NCBI GenBank assembly: GCA_963757945.1 | Contig: CAVWTN010000002.1 | Coordinates: 2,232,001 to 2,296,000 of the forward strand | Source of the DNA: CAVWTN01 sp963757945 | GTDB lineage: Bacteria; Vulcanimicrobiota; Vulcanimicrobiia; Vulcanimicrobiales; Vulcanimicrobiaceae | Length of the DNA: 64,000 nt | Direction of reading: 5' to 3' | In this document: piece after piece, positions 8,208-15,917 of the stretch | Numbering within the stretch: position 1 is the first letter of the stretch | Layout of the letters: each line of letters opens with the position of its first letter | Program-made: the position numbers and the translations under genes | Notes under the pieces: generated by a model | Told to the model about the DNA's origin: nothing | Database searches by the model: none | Seen by the model: the letters and a program-made list of their open reading frames with translations, nothing else

Positions 8208-10259
8208 TTAGGGAGCGGGATGCCAGAGTTTGCCGGCGAGGGCCGCCGGCGGCTGCGGCTTTGAGAAGTAGTACCCCTGGATCAGCCGGCAGCCGAGCGA
8301 GCGGAGCAATTCCAACTGCTCTTTCGTCTCCACGCCCTCGGCGATGCAATCCAGCTTCAATTCGCCCGCGAGCGTCAGGACCGTTTTCGCGATGGCGCGA
8401 TCGAAGCTGTCGGAGACGATGTCGGCGACGAAGGCGCGGTCGAGCTTGAGCGTGTCGACCGGGAAATACTTCAGATACGAGAGCGAACTGTAGCCGGTGC
8501 CGAAATCGTCGATCGAAAGACGGGCGCCCGTGACCTTCAATGCCGCCAGCGTCTCGATCACGTCGCTGAAGCCTTCGATCATGACGCTCTCGGTGACCTC
8601 GAGCTCGAGCATCTCCGGAGGGATCTTCGTTTCGGCCAGCACCGCCGTGACGAGCTTGACGAAGGTGGGTTGACGAAACCGCACGGTCGATACGTTGACG
8701 CAAACGCGTAGCTCGAAGCCAAGGTCGAGCCAGCGGCGCGCCTGTCTACACGCCTCTCGCAAGGCCCAGTCTCCGAGTCCGGCGATCAGGCCGGTGCGCT
8801 CCGCGACCGGGATGAAGTCGCCCGGCATCACGAGGCCGCGCGTCGGATGGTTCCAGCGCAGCAACGCTTCAACCGCCGCGATCCGCTCCGCGCGAATGTC
8901 GACGATCGGCTGGTAATACAGTTCGAATTCCTCACGCCCGAGCGCCGTGCGCAATTCGTCCTCGGCGTGCAAATCTTTGGAGACCGAGGCCGACATCTCG
9001 CTCGAGAACAAGGCGATGCGGCTGGGCGCGTCCCTGCGGGTGGCCGCGGCCATCGCGGTTTCAGCCGCTTGTAGGAGTGCCGTGGCGTCCGATCCGTTGC
9101 GCGGCGTGAGGCTGATGCCCAGGCGAACGACGAGATGATGCACGCGCCGTCCGATGGAGAACGGTTGCCCCAGGTTTTCCAGGATATGTGCCGCGCGCGC
9201 CTCGACGGTCGCGACGTCCTCGACGTCGGTCAAGAGAACGCCGAGCGAGTCGCTGGTCAACCGAGCGGCGCAGTCCCCGCCGAAGAGCGACTCACCCAGA
9301 CGCATCGCCGCCAGGCGCAATAGCTCGTCGGCGACCGCGTGGCCGAAGGTCGCGTTCAGCGCATCGAAGCCCGTGACGACGAAGGCCAGAACGCCGGCGA
9401 CTCGGCCGCTCTGCGCGGCCTCGTGCACCGCCTCCGCGATGCGATCGAGAAAGAGCGCCCGGTTCGGCAAACCGGTGAGGCGATCGTAACGGCCGGCACG
9501 CCAAAGCTCGTCCTCCAGACGCCGGTGCTCGGTGACGTCGATGACGGTCGCGTGCCCCGGCGCGCCCGGGTCGGCTCCGAAGCTCCCGTACTCTTGGAAG
9601 ACTCGCTCTTTTCCGTCCTCGCCGAGCATGCGGTATTCGAAGCCGTACGCCTTGCGCTGCGCCGCCGCCGACCCGACGTTACGGATCGTCGAGGCGGCGT
9701 CGTCGGGATGGATCATCGCGCGCCACGCGGCCTCTTGCGGGCTCGCGAGATCCCAACCGGCGCCGCAGTCGATTTCGTGGGCGCCGATTCCGGAGCCGGG
9801 CAGAGCCTCGGCAAGCTCGGTCGCCGTGGGTTGCGCAATCTCCAGTGTCTCGTTGCCGGGGAGCGGCGCCAGATCGAGCGTCGCCTGCGTGCGCCCCCGC
9901 ACGATCAGGTTGATTTCGTCGTGGTCGGCCTTGCGCAGCAGCGTGATGGAGACGTCCTGGTGTCCCCAGCGGAAAGCGAACGTGAAATCGAAGCGTTCAA
10001 CTCCCGAACCGCGGCTCCGCGCGAACGCATCGAAGCGGCCCTTGAACGCTTGGACGTTCGTGCACGGGGCGACGTCGGTGAAGAAATCGAGACCGACCGT
10101 TTCCTTGGTCGTGCGCCGCGCGAACTTCGCTTCGGTATAGTTATAGCGCTGGATTCTTCCGCGACGGTCCAGCGTGATGACGCCGTACGGCAACGAGTCC
10201 AGTTCTTCGCGGGTGAGATCAAAGACGCGTTCTTCCGGAAGTCGATCCGTTTCGGACAT
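8208..10259 (-). CDS. PYP-type light sensor fused to PAS, degenerate GGDEF and EAL domains
   Basis: 683 residues, cytoplasmic. Residues 20-125 match photoactive yellow protein. Tyr39, Glu43, Arg49 and Cys66 (in TDVAPCT) correspond at a constant offset of 3 to PYP Tyr42, Glu46, Arg52 and the chromophore-bearing Cys69; PYP Thr50 is Ala here. Residues 155-250 look like a PAS_3 domain. The GGDEF-like domain (258-425) keeps DRLTGLPNR but has TSDSL at 335-339 instead of GGDEF, so cyclase activity is unlikely. The EAL domain (445-675) keeps EALLRW (from 464), VNVS, DDFGTGYSSL (584-593) and EGVE (641-644), so c-di-GMP phosphodiesterase activity is expected. A GAGGG site precedes the ATG. It lies 64 bp upstream of bchH on the same strand, suggesting light control of c-di-GMP alongside pigment synthesis. 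Confidence 0.88.
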   Translation of the reverse strand: MSETDRLPEERVFDLTREELDSLPYGVITLDRRGRIQRYNYTEAKFARRTTKETVGLDFFTDVAPCTNVQAFKGRFDAFARSRGSGVERFDFTFAFRWGHQDVSITLLRKADHDEINLIVRGRTQATLDLAPLPGNETLEIAQPTATELAEALPGSGIGAHEIDCGAGWDLASPQEAAWRAMIHPDDAASTIRNVGSAAAQRKAYGFEYRMLGEDGKERVFQEYGSFGADPGAPGHATVIDVTEHRRLEDELWRAGRYDRLTGLPNRALFLDRIAEAVHEAAQSGRVAGVLAFVVTGFDALNATFGHAVADELLRLAAMRLGESLFGGDCAARLTSDSLGVLLTDVEDVATVEARAAHILENLGQPFSIGRRVHHLVVRLGISLTPRNGSDATALLQAAETAMAAATRRDAPSRIALFSSEMSASVSKDLHAEDELRTALGREEFELYYQPIVDIRAERIAAVEALLRWNHPTRGLVMPGDFIPVAERTGLIAGLGDWALREACRQARRWLDLGFELRVCVNVSTVRFRQPTFVKLVTAVLAETKIPPEMLELEVTESVMIEGFSDVIETLAALKVTGARLSIDDFGTGYSSLSYLKYFPVDTLKLDRAFVADIVSDSFDRAIAKTVLTLAGELKLDCIAEGVETKEQLELLRSLGCRLIQGYYFSKPQPPAALAGKLWHPAP

Positions 10260-10279
10260 GGCGCCCTCGGCACAGGGGT

Positions 10280-10291
10280 TACGTATACGTA
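10280..10291. promoter_or_regulatory. 12-bp palindrome upstream of the PYP/EAL gene
   Basis: TACGTATACGTA is a perfect palindrome centred about 26 bp before the ATG of the minus-strand PYP/EAL gene, between that start and the hairpin closing the previous gene. In such GC-rich sequence this AT-containing palindrome stands out and could be an operator or part of the core promoter. No regulator is assigned. Confidence 0.35.
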
Positions 10292-10335
10292 CCCATTACC
10301 GGCGCACGCCCTACGACACCGCCGGGCCATCCAAT

Positions 10336-10370
10336 CAAGAACGAGCCGTGGGATCCACGGCTCGTTCTTG
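10336..10370 (-). terminator. 16-bp perfect hairpin after the H1-like gene
   Basis: CAAGAACGAGCCGTGG, a 3-nt loop (GAT), then CCACGGCTCGTTCTTG: a perfect 16-bp stem, starting 10 bp beyond the stop of the minus-strand histone-like gene. There is no clear U-tract on either side, so it may act as a transcript-stabilising or Rho-assisted terminator rather than a classical intrinsic one. Confidence 0.7.
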
Positions 10371-10380
10371 GTTCGAGGGG

Positions 10381-10713
10381 CTACGCTGCTTTCTTGGCGG
10401 CCTTGCGAGGAGCGCTCTTTTTCCGCGTCGTCTTGGCCGCGGCTTTCCGAACGGCAGCCTTGCGGACTGCCTTCTTGCGAACGGCTTTCTTGCGCGTGGT
10501 CTTGCGTGCGGCTGCTTTCTTGCGCGGCGCGGCCTTGCGCGTTGCCTTCTTGCGGACTGCCTTCTTGGCGGTTGCCTTCTTGCGAACCGTCTTCTTGGCT
10601 GCTGCCTTCTTGCGAACCGTCTTCTTGGCCGCCGCCTTCTTGCGCGGAGCCGCCTTACGGGCCGCCTTCTTCGCGACCGCCTTCTTGCGTGTCGCAGCCT
10701 TCTTTACTGCCAT
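10381..10713 (-). CDS. histone H1-like Lys/Ala/Arg-repeat DNA-binding protein
   Basis: 110 residues made almost entirely of Ala, Lys and Arg with scattered Thr, Val and Pro, built from repeats such as AAKKTVRKKA and RKAAPRKKAA. It has no globular domain, no acidic residue and no signal peptide. This is the composition of bacterial histone-H1-like nucleoid proteins (Hc1/AlgP tail type), which bind DNA without sequence preference. It starts at ATG after AGAGGA and ends just before a perfect 16-bp hairpin, so it is probably a single-gene transcript. It sits between bchI/D and the PYP/EAL gene. A role in compacting DNA or modulating expression is inferred from composition only. Repeat number can vary between strains in such genes. 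Confidence 0.8.
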   Translation of the reverse strand: MAVKKAATRKKAVAKKAARKAAPRKKAAAKKTVRKKAAAKKTVRKKATAKKAVRKKATRKAAPRKKAAARKTTRKKAVRKKAVRKAAVRKAAAKTTRKKSAPRKAAKKAA

Positions 10714-10801
10714 CGTGCGTGGGTCGTCCTCTCTTCGGACTGCCCCGTCTGACGACGGAGCGAGCCTGATCGTCAGGTAATTAGGACCCTTATACCACTA
10801 T

Positions 10802-12691
10802 TCAGTGCGTTTTAGCAACAACGTCGTTGAGCGCGAAGTACCGTCCCCGCGCCAGCGCCGCGATCTCGCGCATCAGCGGACATGCTTCGTATTCGTCGAG
10901 ATTGACGCACGTAACGTTCGCGCGGCCGGCGAGCGCGGCTGCGAGCCGGCGGCATTGTTCCGCAGCGATCTCGACGATCTCCGTGGTGCGCTGCTCGGCA
11001 AGTGCCCGCTGCAACAGCGTTTCCCCGCCGAGGGGAACGTTCGCGCGGCCGTCGCTGAAGATCGCGACGTCCACCTCCGCGCCGGGATTGGCGCGTTTGA
11101 AACGTTCCGTGAGACGGCGCACGTGCTCCAGCGCTTCGGCGAGCGGCGTGAGCGCGCGCACGGCGCCGGGCTCGAGATCGGCGAGCCGGGACGCGACGAG
11201 GTCGATGTTCCGTCCCGTGTGCTCGTCGACGACAACCTCGGCAGTGGGGCCCCAGCACGAGATCAGCGCGGCGCGCTCCCGTTCCGTGTAGATCGGGCGG
11301 AGCAGTTCGCGGCTCGCCGCGCGCACGAGCTCGGCGCTCTTCTGCGTCGAGAGCGAGGCATCGACGACGAGAATCGACAGCCGGGGCGGCTGCGCCGCTT
11401 CGAGCGGCGCCTTCGCTTCGAGCGCGATGCCGGCGCGCGTTGCGGCGGCGCGGTCGACGAGCGTCGCGGGCAGGTCCAGCTTGCCGTTGCCGTTGTGCGC
11501 GACGGTCGCCACCGGCTGGCCCTCTTGCGCGTGTTGCGGCCGCGCTCGCAGCGCGCGCTTTTGCGTGAGCTCGGGCGCGACGACGATCTGCGGCGCGCGA
11601 TCGGCATCGGCCGGGTCTTGCGAGCGTTCGTTTGCTGCGTCGCCGAGCGTCGCTTCGAGCGCCGCTGCGATCGCGGCGTCTTCGGCCATGTGCTCGGAGA
11701 GCGCCTCGACTTTCAGGCGGCTGCGGCGCAGGCGCGCGGCGAGCGGAAACACGCGCGCGACGTCGGCGGGCTCCACTGCATCGCGGCCTTCCCAGGCGGC
11801 GAGCGCGGCGGCGCTTTCGAGTGTGACGAACTCGGTGCGATGGCTGTCGATGCCGAGCCGCGCGACGGCTTCGATCGCGATCGCCTCCGCTACGGGGCCG
11901 ACGGCGACCGAATCGACGCGTTTGATCGCGGCCGCGAGCTTCGCGCGCAAGCGTTTCGTCGCGCCGTCGTAGTTTGCGACGAACGCGACGTGATCGCGAG
12001 CGAAGGCGGCGTTGCGCCGGTAAATCTCCAGGCGCTCCGCGAACTCGCCCGCGGCTTGCACGAAGACGCGCAAGCCGATGCGATCGGTGATCTGCGGGCG
12101 CAGTTCGCCTTCCTCGGGATTCATCGTTCCAACGAGCGTGAAGCGCGAAGGGTAATCGATCGCGTGCTGACCGCGTTTGACGTGCACGACGCCCATCGCC
12201 GCCGCATCCAGCAGCGCATCGACGACCAGATCCGAAAGCAGGTTGATCTCGTCGATGTAAAGCACGTTGCGGTTCGCGCGCGCGAGCAGACCGGGCCGGA
12301 ACGAGATCGCGCTGCGTTCGAGCGCGGCGCGCAGATCGATCGCGCCGACGACGTCGTCGAGTTGCGCGTTGACGGGAAGTTCGACGATCTCGCCGCGCGA
12401 TTTGCGCGTGGCGATCTTCTCGCCGCGTTCGCGCGCCGCCGCGCAGTCCTCGCACAAGTTCGTGCCGAATGGGTCGCAACCGTACGGGCACGTCGCGCGC
12501 TCGAGCGCCGGCAGCAGTTCGCCCGCCGCGCGCACGAGCGTCGTCTTGCCGGTGCCCTTGGGGCCGGAGAGCAAAACGCCGCCGATCCGAGGATTGATCG
12601 TCGTCAGGAGCAATGCAAGCTTGGCTTCCTCTTGACCCGTGATTGCGGCGAAAGGGAACGGCGTATACGCCGCACGCGCGACCTTCTTCAT
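10802..12691 (-). CDS. bchD: magnesium chelatase ATPase, BchI and BchD halves in one protein
   Basis: 629 residues. The AAA+ module has Walker A GPKGTGKTT (Lys49) and Walker B NVLYIDEINLL (Asp147, Glu148), both intact, and resembles BchI. A C68-x3-C72-x7-C80-x2-C83 cluster just after Walker A could bind a metal. A linker (about 340-430) rich in Ala, Gln and charged residues leads to a von Willebrand A domain at about 435-625 with an intact metal-ion-dependent adhesion site DASLS (from Asp444). It would power Mg2+ insertion by BchH. No separate bchI is in the window, so this protein may supply both I and D functions. The ATG has a strong AAGGAG site 5 bp upstream. A CobS/CobT-like role is the alternative, less likely given the neighbours. 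Confidence 0.88.
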   Translation of the reverse strand: MKKVARAAYTPFPFAAITGQEEAKLALLLTTINPRIGGVLLSGPKGTGKTTLVRAAGELLPALERATCPYGCDPFGTNLCEDCAAARERGEKIATRKSRGEIVELPVNAQLDDVVGAIDLRAALERSAISFRPGLLARANRNVLYIDEINLLSDLVVDALLDAAAMGVVHVKRGQHAIDYPSRFTLVGTMNPEEGELRPQITDRIGLRVFVQAAGEFAERLEIYRRNAAFARDHVAFVANYDGATKRLRAKLAAAIKRVDSVAVGPVAEAIAIEAVARLGIDSHRTEFVTLESAAALAAWEGRDAVEPADVARVFPLAARLRRSRLKVEALSEHMAEDAAIAAALEATLGDAANERSQDPADADRAPQIVVAPELTQKRALRARPQHAQEGQPVATVAHNGNGKLDLPATLVDRAAATRAGIALEAKAPLEAAQPPRLSILVVDASLSTQKSAELVRAASRELLRPIYTERERAALISCWGPTAEVVVDEHTGRNIDLVASRLADLEPGAVRALTPLAEALEHVRRLTERFKRANPGAEVDVAIFSDGRANVPLGGETLLQRALAEQRTTEIVEIAAEQCRRLAAALAGRANVTCVNLDEYEACPLMREIAALARGRYFALNDVVAKTH

Positions 12692-12765
12692 CGAACTCCT
12701 TTTACACGAAGTGCCGGAGCGGGAACGCGGGGAGTCTGCGCACGCGAGCGGAATGAGCGGCTGCG

Positions 12766-13551
12766 ATGCAGATTGATGTCGATGACGCCGTCCTCGAGGT
12801 TACGGACGAAGGGCGCGGAACGGCGCTCGTCCTGGTGCATGGGTTCCCGCTTGCCAAGGAAACATGGGATCCCGTCGCGGCCTTGCTGCGCGGCCGCGCG
12901 CGCATCGTGCGCATCGATCTGCGCGGCCTTGGGCGCTCGAGCGTTCCGGCGGGGCCCGTGACGCTCGAGCGGCTCGCCGCGGACGTCACCGGCGTGCTCG
13001 ATCGCCTGTCGATCCAGCGAGCGGTCGTGGCCGGACATTCCCTTGGGGCGATGGTTGCGTGGGCGTTCCTGCGTGCCCAACCCAAGCGCGTCGCCGGGCT
13101 CGCCGTCGTGTGCGGACGCTGCGACGGCGCCGACGAGGCGGAGACCGCGACGCGCGACGCGCTCGCGGATGACGTGGAGAGCGCCGGAACGCAGCCCCTG
13201 GTCGATTGGTTTCTGCCTCGCTATTTCACCCCGGCGTTCGCCGAAGCGCACCCCGAGCTCGTGGAGCAGACGCGAGCGACGATCGAAGCCGCCGATCCGC
13301 ACGGTGCGGCCGCGATCCTGCGCGCGATGGGGCGCCGCAAGTCGCCCGCGGATCTCTTCGCCCGGCTGCGGATCCCCGTGGCGTTCGTGGCCGGTCGCGA
13401 CGACGAGTTGCTCTCCGCGGAGACCGTCGAAGCCGCGGCGGGCGAGGTCGCCGGTGCCACGTTCACGCTCTTGGAGTGCGGCCACTTTCCACTGTACGAA
13501 GCGCCCGAATCGCTTGCGGCCGTGCTCGGAGCGTTGTTGGCGCGGGTCTGA
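12766..13551 (+). CDS. alpha/beta hydrolase, possibly BchO-like
   Basis: 261 residues with a standard alpha/beta-hydrolase layout: oxyanion motif LVHGFPLAKETWDP, the DLRGLGRSS strand, nucleophile elbow VVAGHSLGAMVAW, an acidic residue in AGRDDELLSAE and the final His in ECGHFPLYEAPE. So a Ser-Asp-His triad is intact. It is transcribed divergently from bchI/D across a 74-bp gap and convergently with acsF. Alpha/beta hydrolases called BchO commonly sit beside bchI/D in photosynthesis clusters with an unproven role in Mg chelation; the position suggests this but the sequence does not prove it. Otherwise it is a general esterase or haloperoxidase-like enzyme. Confidence 0.8.
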   Translation: MQIDVDDAVLEVTDEGRGTALVLVHGFPLAKETWDPVAALLRGRARIVRIDLRGLGRSSVPAGPVTLERLAADVTGVLDRLSIQRAVVAGHSLGAMVAWAFLRAQPKRVAGLAVVCGRCDGADEAETATRDALADDVESAGTQPLVDWFLPRYFTPAFAEAHPELVEQTRATIEAADPHGAAAILRAMGRRKSPADLFARLRIPVAFVAGRDDELLSAETVEAAAGEVAGATFTLLECGHFPLYEAPESLAAVLGALLARV

Positions 13552-13576
13552 GCGGGCATCCGCAGCGGCGGACGCC

Positions 13577-14701
13577 TTACGCGGTCGCAGCGCCGGCCGG
13601 GATCCGCGGCAAGGACGTCGGCGTCGCATCCGCCAGGCGCAGCCCGCCGACGTCGCCCGGATCGGAACAGGTCGCGATCCACTGGTCCCGCGGCAGCGGC
13701 TGCACGCGATCGTGCGGCTGCGCCATCAGCTTCGCGTACTGAACGATCTGGTTTCCGTAGCGCAGGTAGCGCATCGTGACCGCTCCGATTTTCGCGATCC
13801 CGGTCGCCGCGCGCCCGCGCTTGTTGCGGCGGTTGTTCTCGGCCATCGCGCGCAAGCACGAGAGGAAGTGCTTGGAATCGGCGCGGATCGCGAGCCCCCA
13901 GACGCCGCGCGCCGCGATCTCCGTCTCGCGCACGACCTTGAGGTCGTACTGCTCCCAATCGATGCCCAGCTTCTCGTACACGCGCGCTTCGCTATCTCGC
14001 AAGTACATCGTGATGTAGACGGCGAGCGTGAAGAACTTGATGCCGAGCTGGTTGAGCCAACCGTCGTAGTAATGCGGCTGGCTGCGCATCATGAGCGCGA
14101 AGAAGCGGCTGTGGCGGCGTTCGTCCTTGCACCACGCATCGAAGTAGTCGAAGATCGGGTGGAACTTGAAAGCCGGCTGCTTTTTGAGATGATCGCTGAT
14201 GTTCTGATAGCGATAGTAGCCGACCAGCTCAGAGAGGTAGGTCGTGACGAAGATCCAGCGCGGGTGCATGTACTGCAGGCCCTGGACCTTCGGCAGCCGC
14301 GCCAAATCGAAGGGGCGGCCCATGTCGCGCATCACCCAGTTGAGAAATGAGGCGTGGCGCCCTTCATCGCGCGACATGCACTTATAGATCGCGGCCAGCG
14401 TCGGATCGGTCAGCTTGCGATAGACGTCGGCGTAGAGCAGGCAGCCGGAGAACTCACCGATCGACGAGCGGTGCAAGAACTCGTAGAACTCGTCCCACAG
14501 CGGCTTGTAATCGATGCCTTTGACGTCCGTGCCCCACTTGAAGTGCGCGCGGTTGTAGTCGGCCTCAAAATCGCGGCGCAGCTCTTCGAACTCCGTGCGG
14601 CACCAGTCGATCGAGAGCCGGTTGAGTTCAGCGATGTCGGTGCGATAGAGGCGCGGAGCAAGCAATGATTGCTTGCCCGGATCGGCGATCGGGGAGTCCA
14701 A
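13577..14701 (-). CDS. acsF: Mg-protoporphyrin IX monomethyl ester oxidative cyclase
   Basis: About 374 residues; a di-iron enzyme that uses O2 to form the isocyclic (fifth) ring, the step after BchM. Conserved blocks: FEADYNRAHFKWG, EFLHRSSIGEFSGCLLYADV, MSRDEGRHASFLNW, a YLSELVGYYRY segment and WCKDERRHSRFFALM. The E and DExRH/DExRH motifs give the iron ligands of the rubrerythrin-like fold. The frame runs open into bchM, but those upstream residues are low-complexity and antisense-like; TTG 14701 begins 1 bp after the bchM stop and fits the family N-terminus, so translation is probably coupled. Having AcsF means pigment synthesis does not depend on the anaerobic cyclase BchE; none is seen here. 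Confidence 0.92.
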   Translation of the reverse strand: MDSPIADPGKQSLLAPRLYRTDIAELNRLSIDWCRTEFEELRRDFEADYNRAHFKWGTDVKGIDYKPLWDEFYEFLHRSSIGEFSGCLLYADVYRKLTDPTLAAIYKCMSRDEGRHASFLNWVMRDMGRPFDLARLPKVQGLQYMHPRWIFVTTYLSELVGYYRYQNISDHLKKQPAFKFHPIFDYFDAWCKDERRHSRFFALMMRSQPHYYDGWLNQLGIKFFTLAVYITMYLRDSEARVYEKLGIDWEQYDLKVVRETEIAARGVWGLAIRADSKHFLSCLRAMAENNRRNKRGRAATGIAKIGAVTMRYLRYGNQIVQYAKLMAQPHDRVQPLPRDQWIATCSDPGDVGGLRLADATPTSLPRIPAGAATA

Positions 14702-14702
14702 A

Positions 14703-15461
14703 CTAGCGCCGGACCGCTTCGAAGACGAAGGAGTCGTAGAAGAAGAACTTGATGCGCTTGGTCCGCGTGATTCGGAAGCCCGCGCGGTACAGGATCTGCT
14801 CCACTTCATCGTAGCTGAACATGTAGAGCCGCGTCATGCGATTCTTCGAATGGAAGCGTTCGCCGACTTTCATCCAGAAATCGTTGAGCGGCGTGCGCAG
14901 CGCAAAGGATCCTACGAACTTCGTGCTGCAAAGCGCCGCGAGCCGCCGCAGCATGTCGGTGACTTCGTCGTAGGGATAGTGAAAGAGCACGTCCAGGCAG
15001 CAGACGAGATCGTAGCGGCGGTTCTGCGCTTCCAGCGTGGCGATGTCGCCGACCATGAAGCGCGGCGGGATGCCTTTCGTGCGGCCGGCGTTGATGTAGC
15101 GCGCGAAATGAATCATCGGGGCCGAGATGTCGAACGCGTCCACTTCGTAGCCGTGATCCGAAAGCGCGATCGCGAGGTTCCCCGTGCCGCACCCGGCGTC
15201 GAGCGCCGTGTGCAACTCGTCGGCCTTGACCCAGCCGACCACGTGATCGAGCGCGCGCTGGTGGCCGTCGCGAATCACCTTCCAGATCGGCGGGATCTCG
15301 CCGGCACCGTAGATCGCGGTCCAGCGCGAAAAGCCGGAAGTCTCAAAATACTTCCGGACCCGGCTGCCTACTTGGGAGTTCGAAGCGCTTCCGAAAAGAC
15401 TCGGCTGCGTGGTCGGATTCTCACTGCCTCGCTCGGTGGTCCCGATAGGCTCCTTGATCAT
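14703..15461 (-). CDS. bchM: Mg-protoporphyrin IX O-methyltransferase
   Basis: 252 residues from ATG 15461, which has an AAGGG site 8 bp upstream; a GTG three codons earlier is less well placed. It uses S-adenosylmethionine to methylate the ring-C propionate of Mg-protoporphyrin IX. The SAM-binding motif I is ALDAGCGTGNLAIAL, followed by the acidic strand end VDAFDIS. The family-specific N-terminal block VRKYFETSGFSRWTAIYG and the C-terminal RMTRLYMFSYDEVE stretch support BchM rather than a generic methyltransferase. It runs straight into acsF with 1 bp between stop and start. Its own promoter probably lies in the 200-bp GC-rich gap upstream, or it is read from the Crp/Fnr gene. Confidence 0.92.
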   Translation of the reverse strand: MIKEPIGTTERGSENPTTQPSLFGSASNSQVGSRVRKYFETSGFSRWTAIYGAGEIPPIWKVIRDGHQRALDHVVGWVKADELHTALDAGCGTGNLAIALSDHGYEVDAFDISAPMIHFARYINAGRTKGIPPRFMVGDIATLEAQNRRYDLVCCLDVLFHYPYDEVTDMLRRLAALCSTKFVGSFALRTPLNDFWMKVGERFHSKNRMTRLYMFSYDEVEQILYRAGFRITRTKRIKFFFYDSFVFEAVRR

Positions 15462-15573
15462 GCGGCGCACCCTTGTCGGTTTTGGGGGACGCCCTCACGA
15501 TAGCGGTCCCGTGTTTGCGGGGTCCGTGACGACTATCACCCCGGGCAAAGCGAGCCGCGCGCGGAGGCGGGGC

Positions 15574-15651
15574 GGGTCGAGCCGGCCGAACCGAACCGTG
15601 CCGGAGCGAACCACGCCGTCCCGCGCCGGGGCCGGGTCGAGCGGACCGAAC
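15574..15651. repeat. imperfect 18-bp direct repeat in a GC-rich gap
   Basis: GGGTCGAGCCGGCCGAAC (15574-15591) recurs as GGGTCGAGCGGACCGAAC (15634-15651), exactly 60 bp apart, with related GAACC-rich units between. It occupies the roughly 200-bp non-coding gap between bchM and the small membrane protein. Purpose unknown; it could be simple low-complexity sequence or part of bchM control. Confidence 0.4.
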
Positions 15652-15663
15652 GGCGAGGCGGCC

Positions 15664-15846
15664 CTAGCGGAGCGCCGAACGCGAGGCGCCGGCCCCGCGA
15701 AAGAGGTTCACGATGAAGAGGGCCGCGACGATGAGCGCCGCCAGGATCGCCGCCGCCACGAAGAGCTTCAGCACGAACAGGGCGGCGATCAGTCCGATGA
15801 ACAGGGCCGCGATCAGCAAGGTGAGTCGAACGAACGAGCGTAGCAC
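15664..15846 (-). CDS. 60-residue membrane protein
   Basis: A short gene starting at GTG 15846 with a strong GGAGGA site 7 bp upstream. The product is almost wholly hydrophobic: LTLLIAALFIGLIAALFVLK followed by LFVAAAILAALIVAALFIV, two adjacent transmembrane helices, with a short basic C-terminal tail. I recognise no family. It lies 71 bp after the Crp/Fnr gene and about 200 bp before bchM on the same strand. Small double-helix membrane proteins near pigment genes can assist pigment-protein assembly, but there is no sequence motif (for example no light-harvesting His-x-x-x-Trp pattern) to support that here. The frame upstream of the GTG is open but not convincing as protein. Confidence 0.65.
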   Translation of the reverse strand: MLRSFVRLTLLIAALFIGLIAALFVLKLFVAAAILAALIVAALFIVNLFRGAGASRSALR

Positions 15847-15917
15847 GAGCAGGTCCTCCGCAGCGGTATACCGCGGCCGGGCACGCCGTGTTTCAGCGCC
15901 CGCTCGGCGGCGGCCGG

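Noticed and set aside
10381..10713. Possible CRISPR-like direct repeats
   Set aside because: The repeats are codon repeats of a Lys/Ala-rich protein, not spaced by unique sequences.
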